The translations under genes were made by a program, and so were the position numbers. From contig NZ_CP058351.1 of the NCBI RefSeq assembly GCF_005860795.2, positions 186,001 to 250,000 on the forward strand: DNA of 64,000 nucleotides. The letters run 5' to 3'. The notes below the pieces were generated by a model. It was given only the letters and a program-made list of their open reading frames with translations, was not told the origin of the DNA and ran no database searches. Positions 17,815-26,745 of this stretch are shown here, in pieces (positions within the stretch are counted from its first letter, which is position 1; every line of letters starts with the position of its first letter). The stretch comes from Peteryoungia desertarenae. Its GTDB lineage: Bacteria > Pseudomonadota > Alphaproteobacteria > Rhizobiales > Rhizobiaceae.

Positions 17815-18675
17815 ATGTCCTACATCCGTTTCGCTCTGATGATCCTCACCTCCACCTTGGTGATGTTCTTCCTTATGTACCTGAACACCTATGCGCTGGA
17901 GCACGTCTTCTTTTCGGAAACGCGAACCTACATGGCGATCATAATGGGCGCAGTCATGGCGGTCATCATGCTCGCCTATATGCTGGGCATGTATAAGAAT
18001 TCGATGCTGAACATCGCCATCTTCGTCGGATCCATCCTTGTTTTCGGACTTTCGTTGTGGCTGGTGCGCAGCCAGGTCACGGTCTCCGGTACGAGTTACA
18101 TGCGGGCGATGATCCCACACCATTCGATCGCAATCATGACCTCTGAAAGAGCCCAGATCCGTGATCCGCGCGTACGCAAACTGGCTGATGAAATCATTGA
18201 GGCACAACGACGGGAAATCGCCGAAATGCGTTATCTTGTGGCGGAGGTCTCCGCTGGTCGAGATGTGCAGGAGGCCTATCAGGATCCGCCTGCCGAGCCT
18301 GGAACCGTTGAAGATGCTTTGTCAAACACGCTGATCAGCACGCTTGATCCCGCCCCGATGGCCGAAGCGGAGGCAGATCGCGTTCTGACTTCCGCGGAAC
18401 GCTGCCGGTTCAACCGGAGCCCTGAATCCGATCCGATCCTGTGGGCGGCACGAAACGGCAGTGACGCTGCTATAAAACTCAACGGCACGCTGGTGCCGCT
18501 CGAGAAGAGCGGTGATCTGCAGAGCGGGAATGTCGAGTTTCGCACACCCGGCCTTTCACTCACGGTCAGAACCCTCGGAAACGAGGCAGACTGGCGCTCA
18601 GATGCGGAACTGGTGTTTCGCCTCAATCAGGGCCTAACGGTTGGATATCGCGGCTTCTTCCTATGTGGAGAGTAA
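17815..18675 (+). CDS. DUF305-domain membrane protein
   Basis: A 286-residue protein with three N-terminal membrane helices (about residues 4-24, 38-58 and 65-85), then a DUF305 (ferritin-like helical) domain: YMRAMIPHHSIAIMTSERAQ, then DPRVRKLADEIIEAQRREIA, with the paired His and Met typical of the family. A C-terminal beta-rich segment of about 95 residues follows with two cysteines. DUF305 proteins commonly travel with copper-resistance genes, as here. AGGA lies ahead of the ATG. Faces convergently the oxidoreductase gene on the other strand, with 40 bases between stops. Confidence 0.8.
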   Translation: MSYIRFALMILTSTLVMFFLMYLNTYALEHVFFSETRTYMAIIMGAVMAVIMLAYMLGMYKNSMLNIAIFVGSILVFGLSLWLVRSQVTVSGTSYMRAMIPHHSIAIMTSERAQIRDPRVRKLADEIIEAQRREIAEMRYLVAEVSAGRDVQEAYQDPPAEPGTVEDALSNTLISTLDPAPMAEAEADRVLTSAERCRFNRSPESDPILWAARNGSDAAIKLNGTLVPLEKSGDLQSGNVEFRTPGLSLTVRTLGNEADWRSDAELVFRLNQGLTVGYRGFFLCGE

Positions 18676-18715
18676 GAAGAGCCAGACGACGAGGTGATGT
18701 CGTCCCAGTTTCGCC

Positions 18716-21046
18716 TCATCGACCGGTGAGGATACGAACTGGTGCTCCCTTGTAGGCCGGTGTTCCCGAGTTCTTTTCGTGATAGGATAAAGGCACCAGA
18801 GGATTGAGTTCGGGGTAGTAGCCGGCAACGCAGCCATCGGGAAGATCATAGGCCGTCACGGTCAGGCCTGAGACTCGCCGGTCGATACCATCGTCCAGAT
18901 CGGAAACGAGTGTAATCCTCTCTCCATCCTGCAGATCGAAGCGCCGCATTTCGTCGCGGTTGATGAGAAGAACATCTCGATTGCCCTCCAGCCCGCGCAG
19001 CCGGTCTGAGAAACCGTATATGGTCGTGTTGAACTGATCGTTGGAGCGCAGCGTCACCAATGTCATGCGGCCATCGCTGCTGGTAGGATCCATCAGCGGT
19101 TCCCCGAGGGCCGAAATGGTGTCGGGAGTGGTGAATTGCGCCTTGCCGCTCTCCGTCTTCCACCGTCGTTCCCGCGCAGAATTTCCGCGATAGAACCCGC
19201 CCGGCACGAAAAGGCGTGCGTTGAAGTCCTTGAATTTGTCGGGATAGGTCGCCTCGATCAAATCACGGATCAGGCCGTAATCTGCGATCCAGTCGTCCCA
19301 TCGCAGGTTCGGGTTGCTGTCGGCAAGGGTGGCCTTGGCCAGCTCGCAGATGATCTCCACCTCCGACCGTACCTTGTCGCCAGGCGGTGTCGCCGAGCCG
19401 AGGGAACCATAGATGTTGCTGAGCGAGTCTTCCATTGAGACCGCCTGCTCGCCTGTCTCCTGCACATCCCGGTCTGTCCGACCGAGACAGGGCAGGAGAT
19501 ACGACATCTTGCCCGGTGTCAGGTGTGATCGGTTGAGCTTGGTGGCGATATAGACGGTGAGATCGAGGTCGGGCCATGCCTTCTCCAGCCGGTCCCGGTC
19601 GGGCATGGCCTTAACCAGATTGCCACCCAAGAGCACAATCGCCTTGACGGAGCCATCCAGAATGCCTTCGCCGGCGGCGACAACGTTGCGGCCATCTTCC
19701 CGCGGTACCTTGAAGCCGAATAACTGCTCCAGCTTGTCCACGGGCACCGCTTCCGTCTCGATCTTCTCGCTCACCCCGACTGTCCGCTGGCCCTGGACGT
19801 TCGAATGGCCGCGCACAGGAGAAATGCCGGCGCCCAGCCGCCCGACATTGCCGCCGAGCAAAAGCAGATTAACGAGCATGCCGAGGCTCAGCCATCCGTT
19901 CACATGCTGGGTAATGCCCATGCCGTAGATGCCGATGACATTCTTGGCGTTGATGTAGACGTCCGCTGCAGATTCGATCATGGCCCGCGTCAAACCCGAA
20001 TGCGCCTCGATCATGTCCCAGCTCATGGCTTTCACAGCCTCGAGCATCGGGTCGAGGCCGGTCGTATGAGCTTTTATGAATTCGTGGTCGAGGACAGTCC
20101 CCGGGGCTTTCTCTTCAGCGTCAAACAGACACTTTATCATTCCCGAGAGCACCGCGATATCGCCGCCGGCACGCACCTGATAAAACTGTTCTGAAATCTG
20201 TGTCGGGCTTCCGACGGTCATCTGGACCGGGTTCAGCGGGTCGACGAACTCAAGCAGTCCTTTTTCACGTACCGGATTGAAGGTCACGATCCGACAGCCG
20301 CGATCGACGGCATCTTTCAGAACATGCAGAAATCGCGGGCTGTTGGATCCCGTGTTTTGCCCGAAGAAAAAGATCGCGTCGCAATGCTTGAAATCCTCCA
20401 GCGTGCAGGTACCTACCGGCGTGCCGATGAAGGTCTTCAGATTGACCGAGGTCGTCTCGTGACACATGTTCGACGACTGCGGCAGATTGTTATGGCCATA
20501 AAGGCGGGCAAAAAGCGCGAAAAGATAGGCAGGCTCCAGCGCAGAATGACCGGATGAATAGAACACGGTTGATTTTGGGTCGAGTCCTCTCAGTTTGCCG
20601 CCGATTTCGGAATAGGCTTCCTGCCAGCTCACTTCGACGTAGCGGTCACATCCGGGATCGTACCGCATGGGATGAGTGAGGCGTCCGGCGGCCTCCAGGT
20701 CATGGTCGTGCCATCTTCGAAGCTCGGAAACCGTGTGCTCACTGAAGAACTCCGGCGTAACCCGCCGTATCGTGGCCTCCCAAAGCGTCGCCTTGGCGCC
20801 GTTCTCACAGAACTCGAGCGTATGCGGATCAGCAGGTTTGGCCCATGCGCAGGAGGTGCACATCATGCCTTTCGGCTTGTTCTGCGTGGTCAGGATCTTC
20901 AGGGCCTCTGGAGAGGCATGCGCATTTCCGTAAATGCCCATGATCCCTTTCAAGGATCCCCAGCCTCCTGTCGCCCCGCGATATTCCGGGGTCTGTGGGT
21001 CATGGCCGGTCTCTGTGTGACCTCGGTGTTTATCGGTGTCATCCAT
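18716..21046 (-). CDS. FdhF/YdeP-type molybdopterin oxidoreductase
   Basis: A 776-residue soluble oxidoreductase of the YdeP branch of the DMSO-reductase superfamily. Near residue 62 the motif MCTSCAWAKPADPHTLEFCENG replaces the usual Fe4S4 cluster motif. Then molybdopterin domains follow: VFYSSGHSALEPAYLFALFA, SSNMCHETTSVNLK, IFFFGQNTGSNSPRFLHVLK, GGNVGRLGAGISPVRGHSNV, and the C-terminal dinucleotide-binding domain (VTLRSNDQFNTTIYGFSDRL). AGGAGGGG precedes the ATG. Substrate is unknown; E. coli YdeP is linked to acid resistance. No formate dehydrogenase partner subunits are nearby. Divergent from the oxidase operon. Confidence 0.88.
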   Translation of the reverse strand: MDDTDKHRGHTETGHDPQTPEYRGATGGWGSLKGIMGIYGNAHASPEALKILTTQNKPKGMMCTSCAWAKPADPHTLEFCENGAKATLWEATIRRVTPEFFSEHTVSELRRWHDHDLEAAGRLTHPMRYDPGCDRYVEVSWQEAYSEIGGKLRGLDPKSTVFYSSGHSALEPAYLFALFARLYGHNNLPQSSNMCHETTSVNLKTFIGTPVGTCTLEDFKHCDAIFFFGQNTGSNSPRFLHVLKDAVDRGCRIVTFNPVREKGLLEFVDPLNPVQMTVGSPTQISEQFYQVRAGGDIAVLSGMIKCLFDAEEKAPGTVLDHEFIKAHTTGLDPMLEAVKAMSWDMIEAHSGLTRAMIESAADVYINAKNVIGIYGMGITQHVNGWLSLGMLVNLLLLGGNVGRLGAGISPVRGHSNVQGQRTVGVSEKIETEAVPVDKLEQLFGFKVPREDGRNVVAAGEGILDGSVKAIVLLGGNLVKAMPDRDRLEKAWPDLDLTVYIATKLNRSHLTPGKMSYLLPCLGRTDRDVQETGEQAVSMEDSLSNIYGSLGSATPPGDKVRSEVEIICELAKATLADSNPNLRWDDWIADYGLIRDLIEATYPDKFKDFNARLFVPGGFYRGNSARERRWKTESGKAQFTTPDTISALGEPLMDPTSSDGRMTLVTLRSNDQFNTTIYGFSDRLRGLEGNRDVLLINRDEMRRFDLQDGERITLVSDLDDGIDRRVSGLTVTAYDLPDGCVAGYYPELNPLVPLSYHEKNSGTPAYKGAPVRILTGR

Positions 21047-21063
21047 CGCTTCGGCTCCCCTCC

Positions 21064-21098
21064 TTGACTGGTAAAACTGTCCCTACCTAGGGGTCCAA
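21064..21098 (-). promoter_or_regulatory. Possible promoter/dyad upstream of the molybdopterin oxidoreductase
   Basis: On the reverse strand TTGGAC is followed by a CCCTA-GG-TAGGG dyad within the spacer region. A dyad between -35 and -10 is the form used by MerR-type activators. No MerR-family gene is in the window. The remaining intergenic DNA up to 21492 shows nothing else clear. Weak prediction. Confidence 0.25.
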
Positions 21099-21492
21099 CA
21101 GGCCGCAGATGTCTTTGTTCCTCGTGAGCAGGTTGGGAAATTGCTTTGATCTGCGTCTGAGGCGGGCCGGATAGATTCAAGGATCCTGTTTGGAACATTC
21201 CGATCACTGTCCGGTTCGATCGGCGGATGACAGCTGCAACTGCCCTCGTTCTTCAACACCTGCAGGGGGATTGAGTGGCCTATCTCGCCAGTTCTCCGAA
21301 GAGACGAGCCGCTTCATGTTAAGGCGGGGTATTTGGAGGAGCGCTTCAAACCGACGCTCCATCTGAGGCGACGTATCGAGTCCCTCATCTTCGAAGCGAC
21401 GCCTGCCTGCTCCTCTGATTGCCGACAGGGGGTTATCTTGAGCCCGACAGGTTTTGGGCAGGCGGCACGAATGAAAACAAGGGGAGACCGGT

Positions 21493-22539
21493 GTGCCGTG
21501 TCAGCGGATGAAGATAGGCTTGGCGACGAGATTCCGCAGCTGTTCAGCCTTGAGTGGTGTCTTCATCCGGTGGGTTGCACTACTCGCTCTGATGCCCACG
21601 TTGTCTAGCTGCCAGAGGCTTCAGAACGTCTTGGACCCCGCGAGCCGGGATGCCTGGCTGGTTGCCGAACTTTCCTGGTGGATGTTTGCCTCTGCCATCT
21701 TCATCTACATCGTGACGATCGGCCTGCTGGGCGTCGGGGCCGGGATCTTCCGCGGCCGCAACCGGCTTTCCTTCCGCGCAGGGACGACGCTTGTGGTCTT
21801 GGGCGGCGTATTGGCGCCAATCATTGCCATCGTCGCGATCGGCGTCTCGGGCGTCGCCATCGGTGACGAAACCGAGGGCCCCGATGACGGCTCTGCCAAG
21901 CTGACGGTGGAGGTGGTCGGCCGCCAGTGGTGGTGGGAACTGCGCTATCTCGATGCGGCGGGCGAAGTCGTCGCGGTCACCGCCAATGAATTGCATTTGC
22001 CCGTGGGCGAACGGGCGCGTCTCGAACTTCTCTCCGACAATGTCATTCACAGCTTCTGGGCGCCAAATCTCCAGGGCAAGACCGACGCCATTCCGGGGCG
22101 CCGAAACCTACTTTTCGCGGAGCCGGAGGTGGAGGGCGTGTGGCGGGGGCAATGCGCGGAATTCTGCGGCAACCAGCACACGCTGATGGGTTTCATGGTA
22201 ATCGCAGAGCCACGGGAAAAATTCGGTCGCTGGCTGGAGCGCCAGGCAAGCGACGCGCGCGCTACGCAAGGCCCAGGCCTCGACATTTTCCTCAAGCTCG
22301 GCTGCGGCGACTGCCACACCATCCGCGGCACCTCGGCCGCCGGACAAAAGGGTCCGGACCTGACACATCTCGCCTCACGCCGGACGCTTGCCGGCGCAAC
22401 CCTCAAGAACAGCCGCGGCAATCTGGGCGGCTGGATCACCGACACCCATGAAGTCAAACCCGGAGCGCTGATGCCCTCGTTTACGCCTGAACCTCAGGAT
22501 CTGCACGATCTTCTTGACTATCTGGAGGCCCTGAAATGA
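21493..22539 (+). CDS. coxB: caa3-type cytochrome c oxidase subunit II with fused cytochrome c
   Basis: A 348-residue subunit II. A hydrophobic leader with a lipobox-like LMPTLSSC, two membrane helices (about 55-80 and 90-115), then the cupredoxin domain with the CuA ligands in CAEFCGNQHTLMGFM, and a C-terminal cytochrome c domain with CGDCH and a later SFTPEPQDLHDLL. The tryptophan-rich loop VEVVGRQWWWELRY is characteristic. GTG at 21493 is chosen because GGGGAG lies 6 bases ahead; ATG 21508 is too far from it. Stop overlaps the start of subunit I (ATGA). Confidence 0.92.
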   Translation: MPCQRMKIGLATRFRSCSALSGVFIRWVALLALMPTLSSCQRLQNVLDPASRDAWLVAELSWWMFASAIFIYIVTIGLLGVGAGIFRGRNRLSFRAGTTLVVLGGVLAPIIAIVAIGVSGVAIGDETEGPDDGSAKLTVEVVGRQWWWELRYLDAAGEVVAVTANELHLPVGERARLELLSDNVIHSFWAPNLQGKTDAIPGRRNLLFAEPEVEGVWRGQCAEFCGNQHTLMGFMVIAEPREKFGRWLERQASDARATQGPGLDIFLKLGCGDCHTIRGTSAAGQKGPDLTHLASRRTLAGATLKNSRGNLGGWITDTHEVKPGALMPSFTPEPQDLHDLLDYLEALK

Positions 22540-24482
22540 CCGCTAGGGACGGCACGGCAGAGGCGCGGGATCACGCTCTTGGGCCATCGAGCTACGACCA
22601 TCAGGCGGCCGTCGGTCAAGCATCCTTCGAGCGGATCGAGAAGACCTGGCGCTCGCCGTCAGGCTTTTTCGGCTGGTTCACCCAGGTGAACCACTCGGCC
22701 ATCGGCCTGCGTTTCATCGTCACGGCCTTCGTCTTCTTCATCCTGTCCGGCCTTCTGGCGCTGGCCATGCGGCTGCAACTGGCCATACCGCTCAACCAGA
22801 TGCTGTCGCACGAGACCTACAATCAGGTGATGACGGTGCATGGCACGGCGATGATGTTTCTCTTCGCTATTCCCGCGATGGAAGGTTTTGCCATCTACAT
22901 AGCGCCCCTGATGGTCGGTGCCCGGGACATGGCTTTCCCGCGGCTCAACGCCTTTGGCTACTATGTCTACCTGATCGGCGGATCGGCCTTCTTCCTCTCG
23001 CTCGCCTTCGGCATGGCGCCGGATGCCGGCTGGTTCAACTATGTGCCGCTGGCCAACAAGACCTTCTCGGAAGGCTATGGAGTGGACATCTGGACCACGA
23101 TGATCACCTTCATCGAGCTCTCGGCCCTCACCGCAGCCGTCGAACTGATCGTCACGATCATGAAGCTCCGGGCGCCTGGGATGTCGCTCGACCGCATGCC
23201 GATCTTCGTCTGGGCCGTGCTGGTCATGTCCTTCATGATCCTGTTCGCAATGCCGTCTGTCATGGTGGCCAGCGCCTTCCTGATGATGGACCGGCTCGTC
23301 GATACCCAGTTCTTCATCGTCGAGAATGGTGGTTCTCCGCTGTTATGGCAGCACTTGTTCTGGTTCTTCGGCCATCCGGAAGTCTATATCATCCTCGTCC
23401 CCGCCCTCGGGATCGTCACCTCCATCGTCGTCACATTCTCCGGCCGGCCCCTGTTCGGCTATACTGCGCTGGTGCTGGCAATTACCGGCATCGGCATGGT
23501 GAGCTTCGGGCTCTGGGTGCATCACATGTACACGACCGGTCTGCCCTTCATGGGCCGCTCCTTCTTCATGGCTGCGTCCTCGATGATCGCCATTCCGAGC
23601 GGCGTGCAGGTCTATTGCTGGATCGCGACGCTCTGGGGTGGCAAGGTCCGTTTCGCCACCCCCATGCTGTGGGTTCTCGCCTTCTTCGGCGTCTTCATCG
23701 CCGGCGGCCTCACGGGCGTGATGGTCGCGTCCGTTCCCTTCGACCGGCAGGTGCATGACAGTTATTTCGTCGTCGCCCATTTCCATTACGTGCTGATGGG
23801 CGGCGCCGTCTTTCCACTGATGGGAGCGGTCTATTACTGGTTTCCCAAGGCGACGGGGCGCATGCTCTCGGAGCATCTCGGCACATGGAGCTGCCTGACT
23901 GTCTTTGTCGGCTTCAACATTACCTTCTTCCCGATGCATATCCTCGGCCTGCAAGGCATGCCCCGTCGCATCTATACCTATCTCGACGGCATGGGCTGGG
24001 GTGACCTCAACCTGCTCGCGACAGCCGGCGCCTTCCTTCTGGCCTTCGGCTTCGCGCTGACGCTGTTCAACGTCATACACAGCGTCCGCCATGGCGCAGC
24101 AGCCCCGGACAATGCCTGGGGCGGATCGACCCTCGAATGGGCGACCGCTTCGCCACCGCTCAACTGCAACTTCATCCAGCAGCCGGTGGTCGAAAGCCGA
24201 CGCCCCATGTGGGACTGGCGCGAGGCAGACACGCGCACGGTGGTGGCGGGGCTGCGGGAGGACCGCCGGGAGACCATGGTCACCACCCTGCTCGATGCAC
24301 GACCCCAGTCTGTGATGGTGCTTCCGGGACCGACCCCTTGGCCCTTCGTATCAGCGGTGGCGGCGTCGGCCGGCTTTATCGGGCTGATCTTCAGCCCCTG
24401 GTTCTTCCCCATCGGTTTTTTTGCGGTCTTTGCCACCATGGTCTTGTGGTTCTGGCCCCGTCACCCTTGGCGAAAGGAGTGA
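22536..24482 (+). CDS. coxA: Cytochrome c oxidase subunit I (aa3/caa3 type)
   Basis: A 648-residue heme-copper oxidase core. Ligands visible: low-spin heme His in MTVHGTAMMFLFAIPAMEGF, CuB and cross-linked Tyr in FWFFGHPEVYIILVPALGI (type A1, with the Glu), CuB pair in VHHMYTTG, and the heme pair in VVAHFHYVLMGG. Twelve core helices are followed by an extra C-terminal region (about 545-648) with two more helices, as in subunit I/III-extended caa3 enzymes. Reduces O2 to water and pumps protons. Overlaps coxB by 4 bases and is 6 bases before subunit III. Confidence 0.94.
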   Translation: MTARDGTAEARDHALGPSSYDHQAAVGQASFERIEKTWRSPSGFFGWFTQVNHSAIGLRFIVTAFVFFILSGLLALAMRLQLAIPLNQMLSHETYNQVMTVHGTAMMFLFAIPAMEGFAIYIAPLMVGARDMAFPRLNAFGYYVYLIGGSAFFLSLAFGMAPDAGWFNYVPLANKTFSEGYGVDIWTTMITFIELSALTAAVELIVTIMKLRAPGMSLDRMPIFVWAVLVMSFMILFAMPSVMVASAFLMMDRLVDTQFFIVENGGSPLLWQHLFWFFGHPEVYIILVPALGIVTSIVVTFSGRPLFGYTALVLAITGIGMVSFGLWVHHMYTTGLPFMGRSFFMAASSMIAIPSGVQVYCWIATLWGGKVRFATPMLWVLAFFGVFIAGGLTGVMVASVPFDRQVHDSYFVVAHFHYVLMGGAVFPLMGAVYYWFPKATGRMLSEHLGTWSCLTVFVGFNITFFPMHILGLQGMPRRIYTYLDGMGWGDLNLLATAGAFLLAFGFALTLFNVIHSVRHGAAAPDNAWGGSTLEWATASPPLNCNFIQQPVVESRRPMWDWREADTRTVVAGLREDRRETMVTTLLDARPQSVMVLPGPTPWPFVSAVAASAGFIGLIFSPWFFPIGFFAVFATMVLWFWPRHPWRKE

Positions 24483-24488
24483 AAGCCC

Positions 24489-25091
24489 ATGCAAACCCGC
24501 ATTACAGTTGACGCAAGGGAGATCGATCGGTTCGCTCCCCACACCCATCCGCTGTGGTGGGGGGTGCTCGGCGCCGTGGCCATCGAGGCGGCGGTGGTGG
24601 CCACGCTGCTCACGAGCTATTTCTATCTGGCGGCTCAAAATCCCGAATGGCCACCCCGAGGTGTCGCGCCGCCGGATCTCTTCTGGCCGACGGTGGTGCT
24701 GGTGCTCCTGCCCATGTCCAGCTTCACCATGTGGTGGGCGGGCAGGGGGTCTGATCGCGGTGACAAACGCCAGCTCTCGATCGGCGTCACTACTAGTGTG
24801 CTCCTGGCTTTGCTCGCACTGGCCGCCCGATCGGTGCAGATCGCCGAGTTCGACGCCTCTTGGAACAACCATGCCTATGGTTCGATCCTCTGGGTCATCA
24901 CCGGATTTCATTACACCCACGTCGTCTCCGCCGTCTGTGGCACCGCCGTCGTCAGCGTGCTGGCCTGGCGGGGCTATTTCACGCCGGAGCGACAGCTCGG
25001 TGTCGTGGTGGACACAGTCTACTGGTACTTCGTGGCCGGCGTTTTTCTGCCGATCTATCTCGTCCTCTACGTCGCGCCACGACTGTTGTGA
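24489..25091 (+). CDS. coxC: Cytochrome c oxidase subunit III
   Basis: A 200-residue, five-helix subunit III. Typical features: HPLWWGVLGAVAIEAAVVAT early helix, LLPMSSFTMWWAGRG, and FHYTHVVSAVCGTAVVSV with the conserved histidine. AAAGGAG precedes the ATG. Stabilises subunit I in the membrane. Short form (about 200 residues) matches the bacterial caa3/bo3 group, where two helices usually present in mitochondrial subunit III are moved or missing. Confidence 0.9.
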   Translation: MQTRITVDAREIDRFAPHTHPLWWGVLGAVAIEAAVVATLLTSYFYLAAQNPEWPPRGVAPPDLFWPTVVLVLLPMSSFTMWWAGRGSDRGDKRQLSIGVTTSVLLALLALAARSVQIAEFDASWNNHAYGSILWVITGFHYTHVVSAVCGTAVVSVLAWRGYFTPERQLGVVVDTVYWYFVAGVFLPIYLVLYVAPRLL

Positions 25092-25103
25092 GGAGCGTGG
25101 CTG

Positions 25104-25529
25104 ATGTCGAAGATGGACCACTCCCGAAATGCCGACCGCGCCGTGAAGGACACCAAGGATGGTGAGCTGGAACTGGCGCGCCAGGAAGGTTTCGAGGCCC
25201 TGACACCCTGGTTCGGCTGGGGTCTGGCTCCGGCTGCCTGGGCACTCCATCAGGGCGTCGGATATGCCATGGTGGAGTGGCTATGCACTATTGGGCAACG
25301 CTGGCCCTATCACGCGCTCACCGTGTTTGCGGTCTGCCTCTGCGCCACCGGCATCGCGGCGGCGGTCCATGCCCTGCGGCGGTCTCGGCACATCCGCCCG
25401 GAACGTTCGGCGGCCCGCATGCGGATGATGGCACTGGTGGGCCTGATGCTGAGTGCAGCCGCACTGGGCGGAATTACGGTCGAATACGTGCCGACCTTCT
25501 GGATCGACACCTGCAAAGGGATCGTATGA
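25104..25529 (+). CDS. Small membrane protein of the oxidase operon
   Basis: A 141-residue protein with a polar N-terminus (MSKMDHSRNADRAVKDTKDG) and three predicted helices (about 45-62, 70-92 and 108-125), ending with a cysteine near the C-terminus (FWIDTCKGIV). It lies 12 bases after subunit III and its stop overlaps the ctaG start. Position and size suggest a subunit IV-like or assembly role, but no family motif is recognised. Confidence 0.7.
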   Translation: MSKMDHSRNADRAVKDTKDGELELARQEGFEALTPWFGWGLAPAAWALHQGVGYAMVEWLCTIGQRWPYHALTVFAVCLCATGIAAAVHALRRSRHIRPERSAARMRMMALVGLMLSAAALGGITVEYVPTFWIDTCKGIV

Positions 25530-26416
25530 TGTCCAGAAATGCTCTTCTCGTTTTTACTCTTGTCGCCGCGCCGTTCCCCGCCCTCGCGCATTCCGCCAAC
25601 CATACCGGGGCCGTATTCTGGAGCCTGGAGCTGCTCGCCGTTCTCCCCATCATGCTTGCCGGAACCTTCTATCTCGTGGGCCTTGTGCGCATGCGGGCCT
25701 GGACCGGAACCCTGGCGGCGGCTGGCCCGATCAGGGTGACGCTCTTCGCTGTCGGGCTGTCGCTGGCGGTGGTCCTTCTCCTCTCTCCGCTCGACAGATG
25801 GGCCGAACGCTTCCTGTCGGCGCATATGGTCCAGCATTTCGGCCTGATGCTGGTTGCGGCACCCCTCATTGCGCTCGGGCGACCCGGCATCGTCTATCTC
25901 TGGGCTCTGCCGCAGTCCTGGCGGCAGGATTTCGCCCGCTTCCGCAGCGGCAAGCTCGGCCGCGCGACCCGCGCACTATTTACACCGGTTGGGGCCTGGC
26001 TCACCTATTTTCTCGTGCTGTGGCTCTGGCATTCGCCGCCGCTCTTCGCCCGCGCCGTGCAGCACGAGGCAGTGCATGCCCTGCAGCATCTCTGCTTCCT
26101 GGGCGCGGCACTTCTGTTCTGGACCGTCGTGACCGAGAGCCCGCGCGGCGAGGGCAGGGCGGCCATGCTCGTTGTCATATTTACGACTGCCGTCCAGTCC
26201 TGCGCGCTAGCAGCGCTGATGACCATGTCGAGCATCCAGTGGTACCCCTTCTATAGTGAGGGGCCGCTCGGCCTCTCGGCGCTCGAGGACCAGCAACTCT
26301 CCGGTTTGATCATGTGGGTGCCCTGCTGCGCCATCATGATCGGGGCTGGGGTCGCAACCATGGCAACGCTACTGCGCGACATCGAAACCCGCATGCAGCA
26401 GGCGAGGCGCCGATGA
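25526..26416 (+). CDS. ctaG: Cytochrome oxidase assembly protein, caa3_CtaG family
   Basis: A 296-residue membrane protein with about seven helices and a signal-like N-terminus (LLVFTLVAAPFPALAHSANH). Family motifs are LSPLDRWAERFLSAHMVQHF, HEAVHALQHLCFLGAALLFW and a His/Met-rich inner face. The caa3_CtaG family, unrelated to the soluble Cox11-type CtaG, delivers copper for oxidase assembly. Two adjacent ATGs (25526, 25529) are possible; both overlap the previous stop. The stop overlaps the next gene by 4 bases. Confidence 0.87.
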   Translation: MMSRNALLVFTLVAAPFPALAHSANHTGAVFWSLELLAVLPIMLAGTFYLVGLVRMRAWTGTLAAAGPIRVTLFAVGLSLAVVLLLSPLDRWAERFLSAHMVQHFGLMLVAAPLIALGRPGIVYLWALPQSWRQDFARFRSGKLGRATRALFTPVGAWLTYFLVLWLWHSPPLFARAVQHEAVHALQHLCFLGAALLFWTVVTESPRGEGRAAMLVVIFTTAVQSCALAALMTMSSIQWYPFYSEGPLGLSALEDQQLSGLIMWVPCCAIMIGAGVATMATLLRDIETRMQQARRR

Positions 26417-26745
26417 AGTGGGTCATCGCATTTTCCTGCCTCTTGATGGTTGCCGGATGCAGTGAGGAAACGCCCCGAGATGTTCAGGCGCTCGTCGACG
26501 CTCATGGCTGCGGGACCTGCCACCGCATCCCGGGCATCCCCGGAGCCACGGGACGGACGGGTCCTCCGCTGAAGGAATACCATCGACAGGTCTATGTCGC
26601 GGGCATTCTCCCGAACACGAGAGAGACCTTGGCCCGGTTCATCGAGGATCCGCAGGCGATCGATCCGCGCTCGGCCATGCCGGACGTGGGCGTGACCGCA
26701 GAGGAAGCAACCCTCCTGGCCGATTATCTGAGGTCAGAACCATGA
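26413..26745 (+). CDS. Small lipoprotein cytochrome c
   Basis: A 110-residue monoheme cytochrome. The leader ends in a lipobox (LLMVAGC, Cys17), so the mature protein is lipid-anchored. Heme site CGTCHRIPG and axial methionine in SAMPDVGV. It is similar throughout to the second half of the next gene (compare SAMPDVGVTAEEATLLADYL with TAMPDLGVTPAQAADMAAYL). It overlaps ctaG and the next gene by 4 bases each, so translation is coupled. Probably an electron donor to the oxidase. Confidence 0.87.
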   Translation: MKWVIAFSCLLMVAGCSEETPRDVQALVDAHGCGTCHRIPGIPGATGRTGPPLKEYHRQVYVAGILPNTRETLARFIEDPQAIDPRSAMPDVGVTAEEATLLADYLRSEP

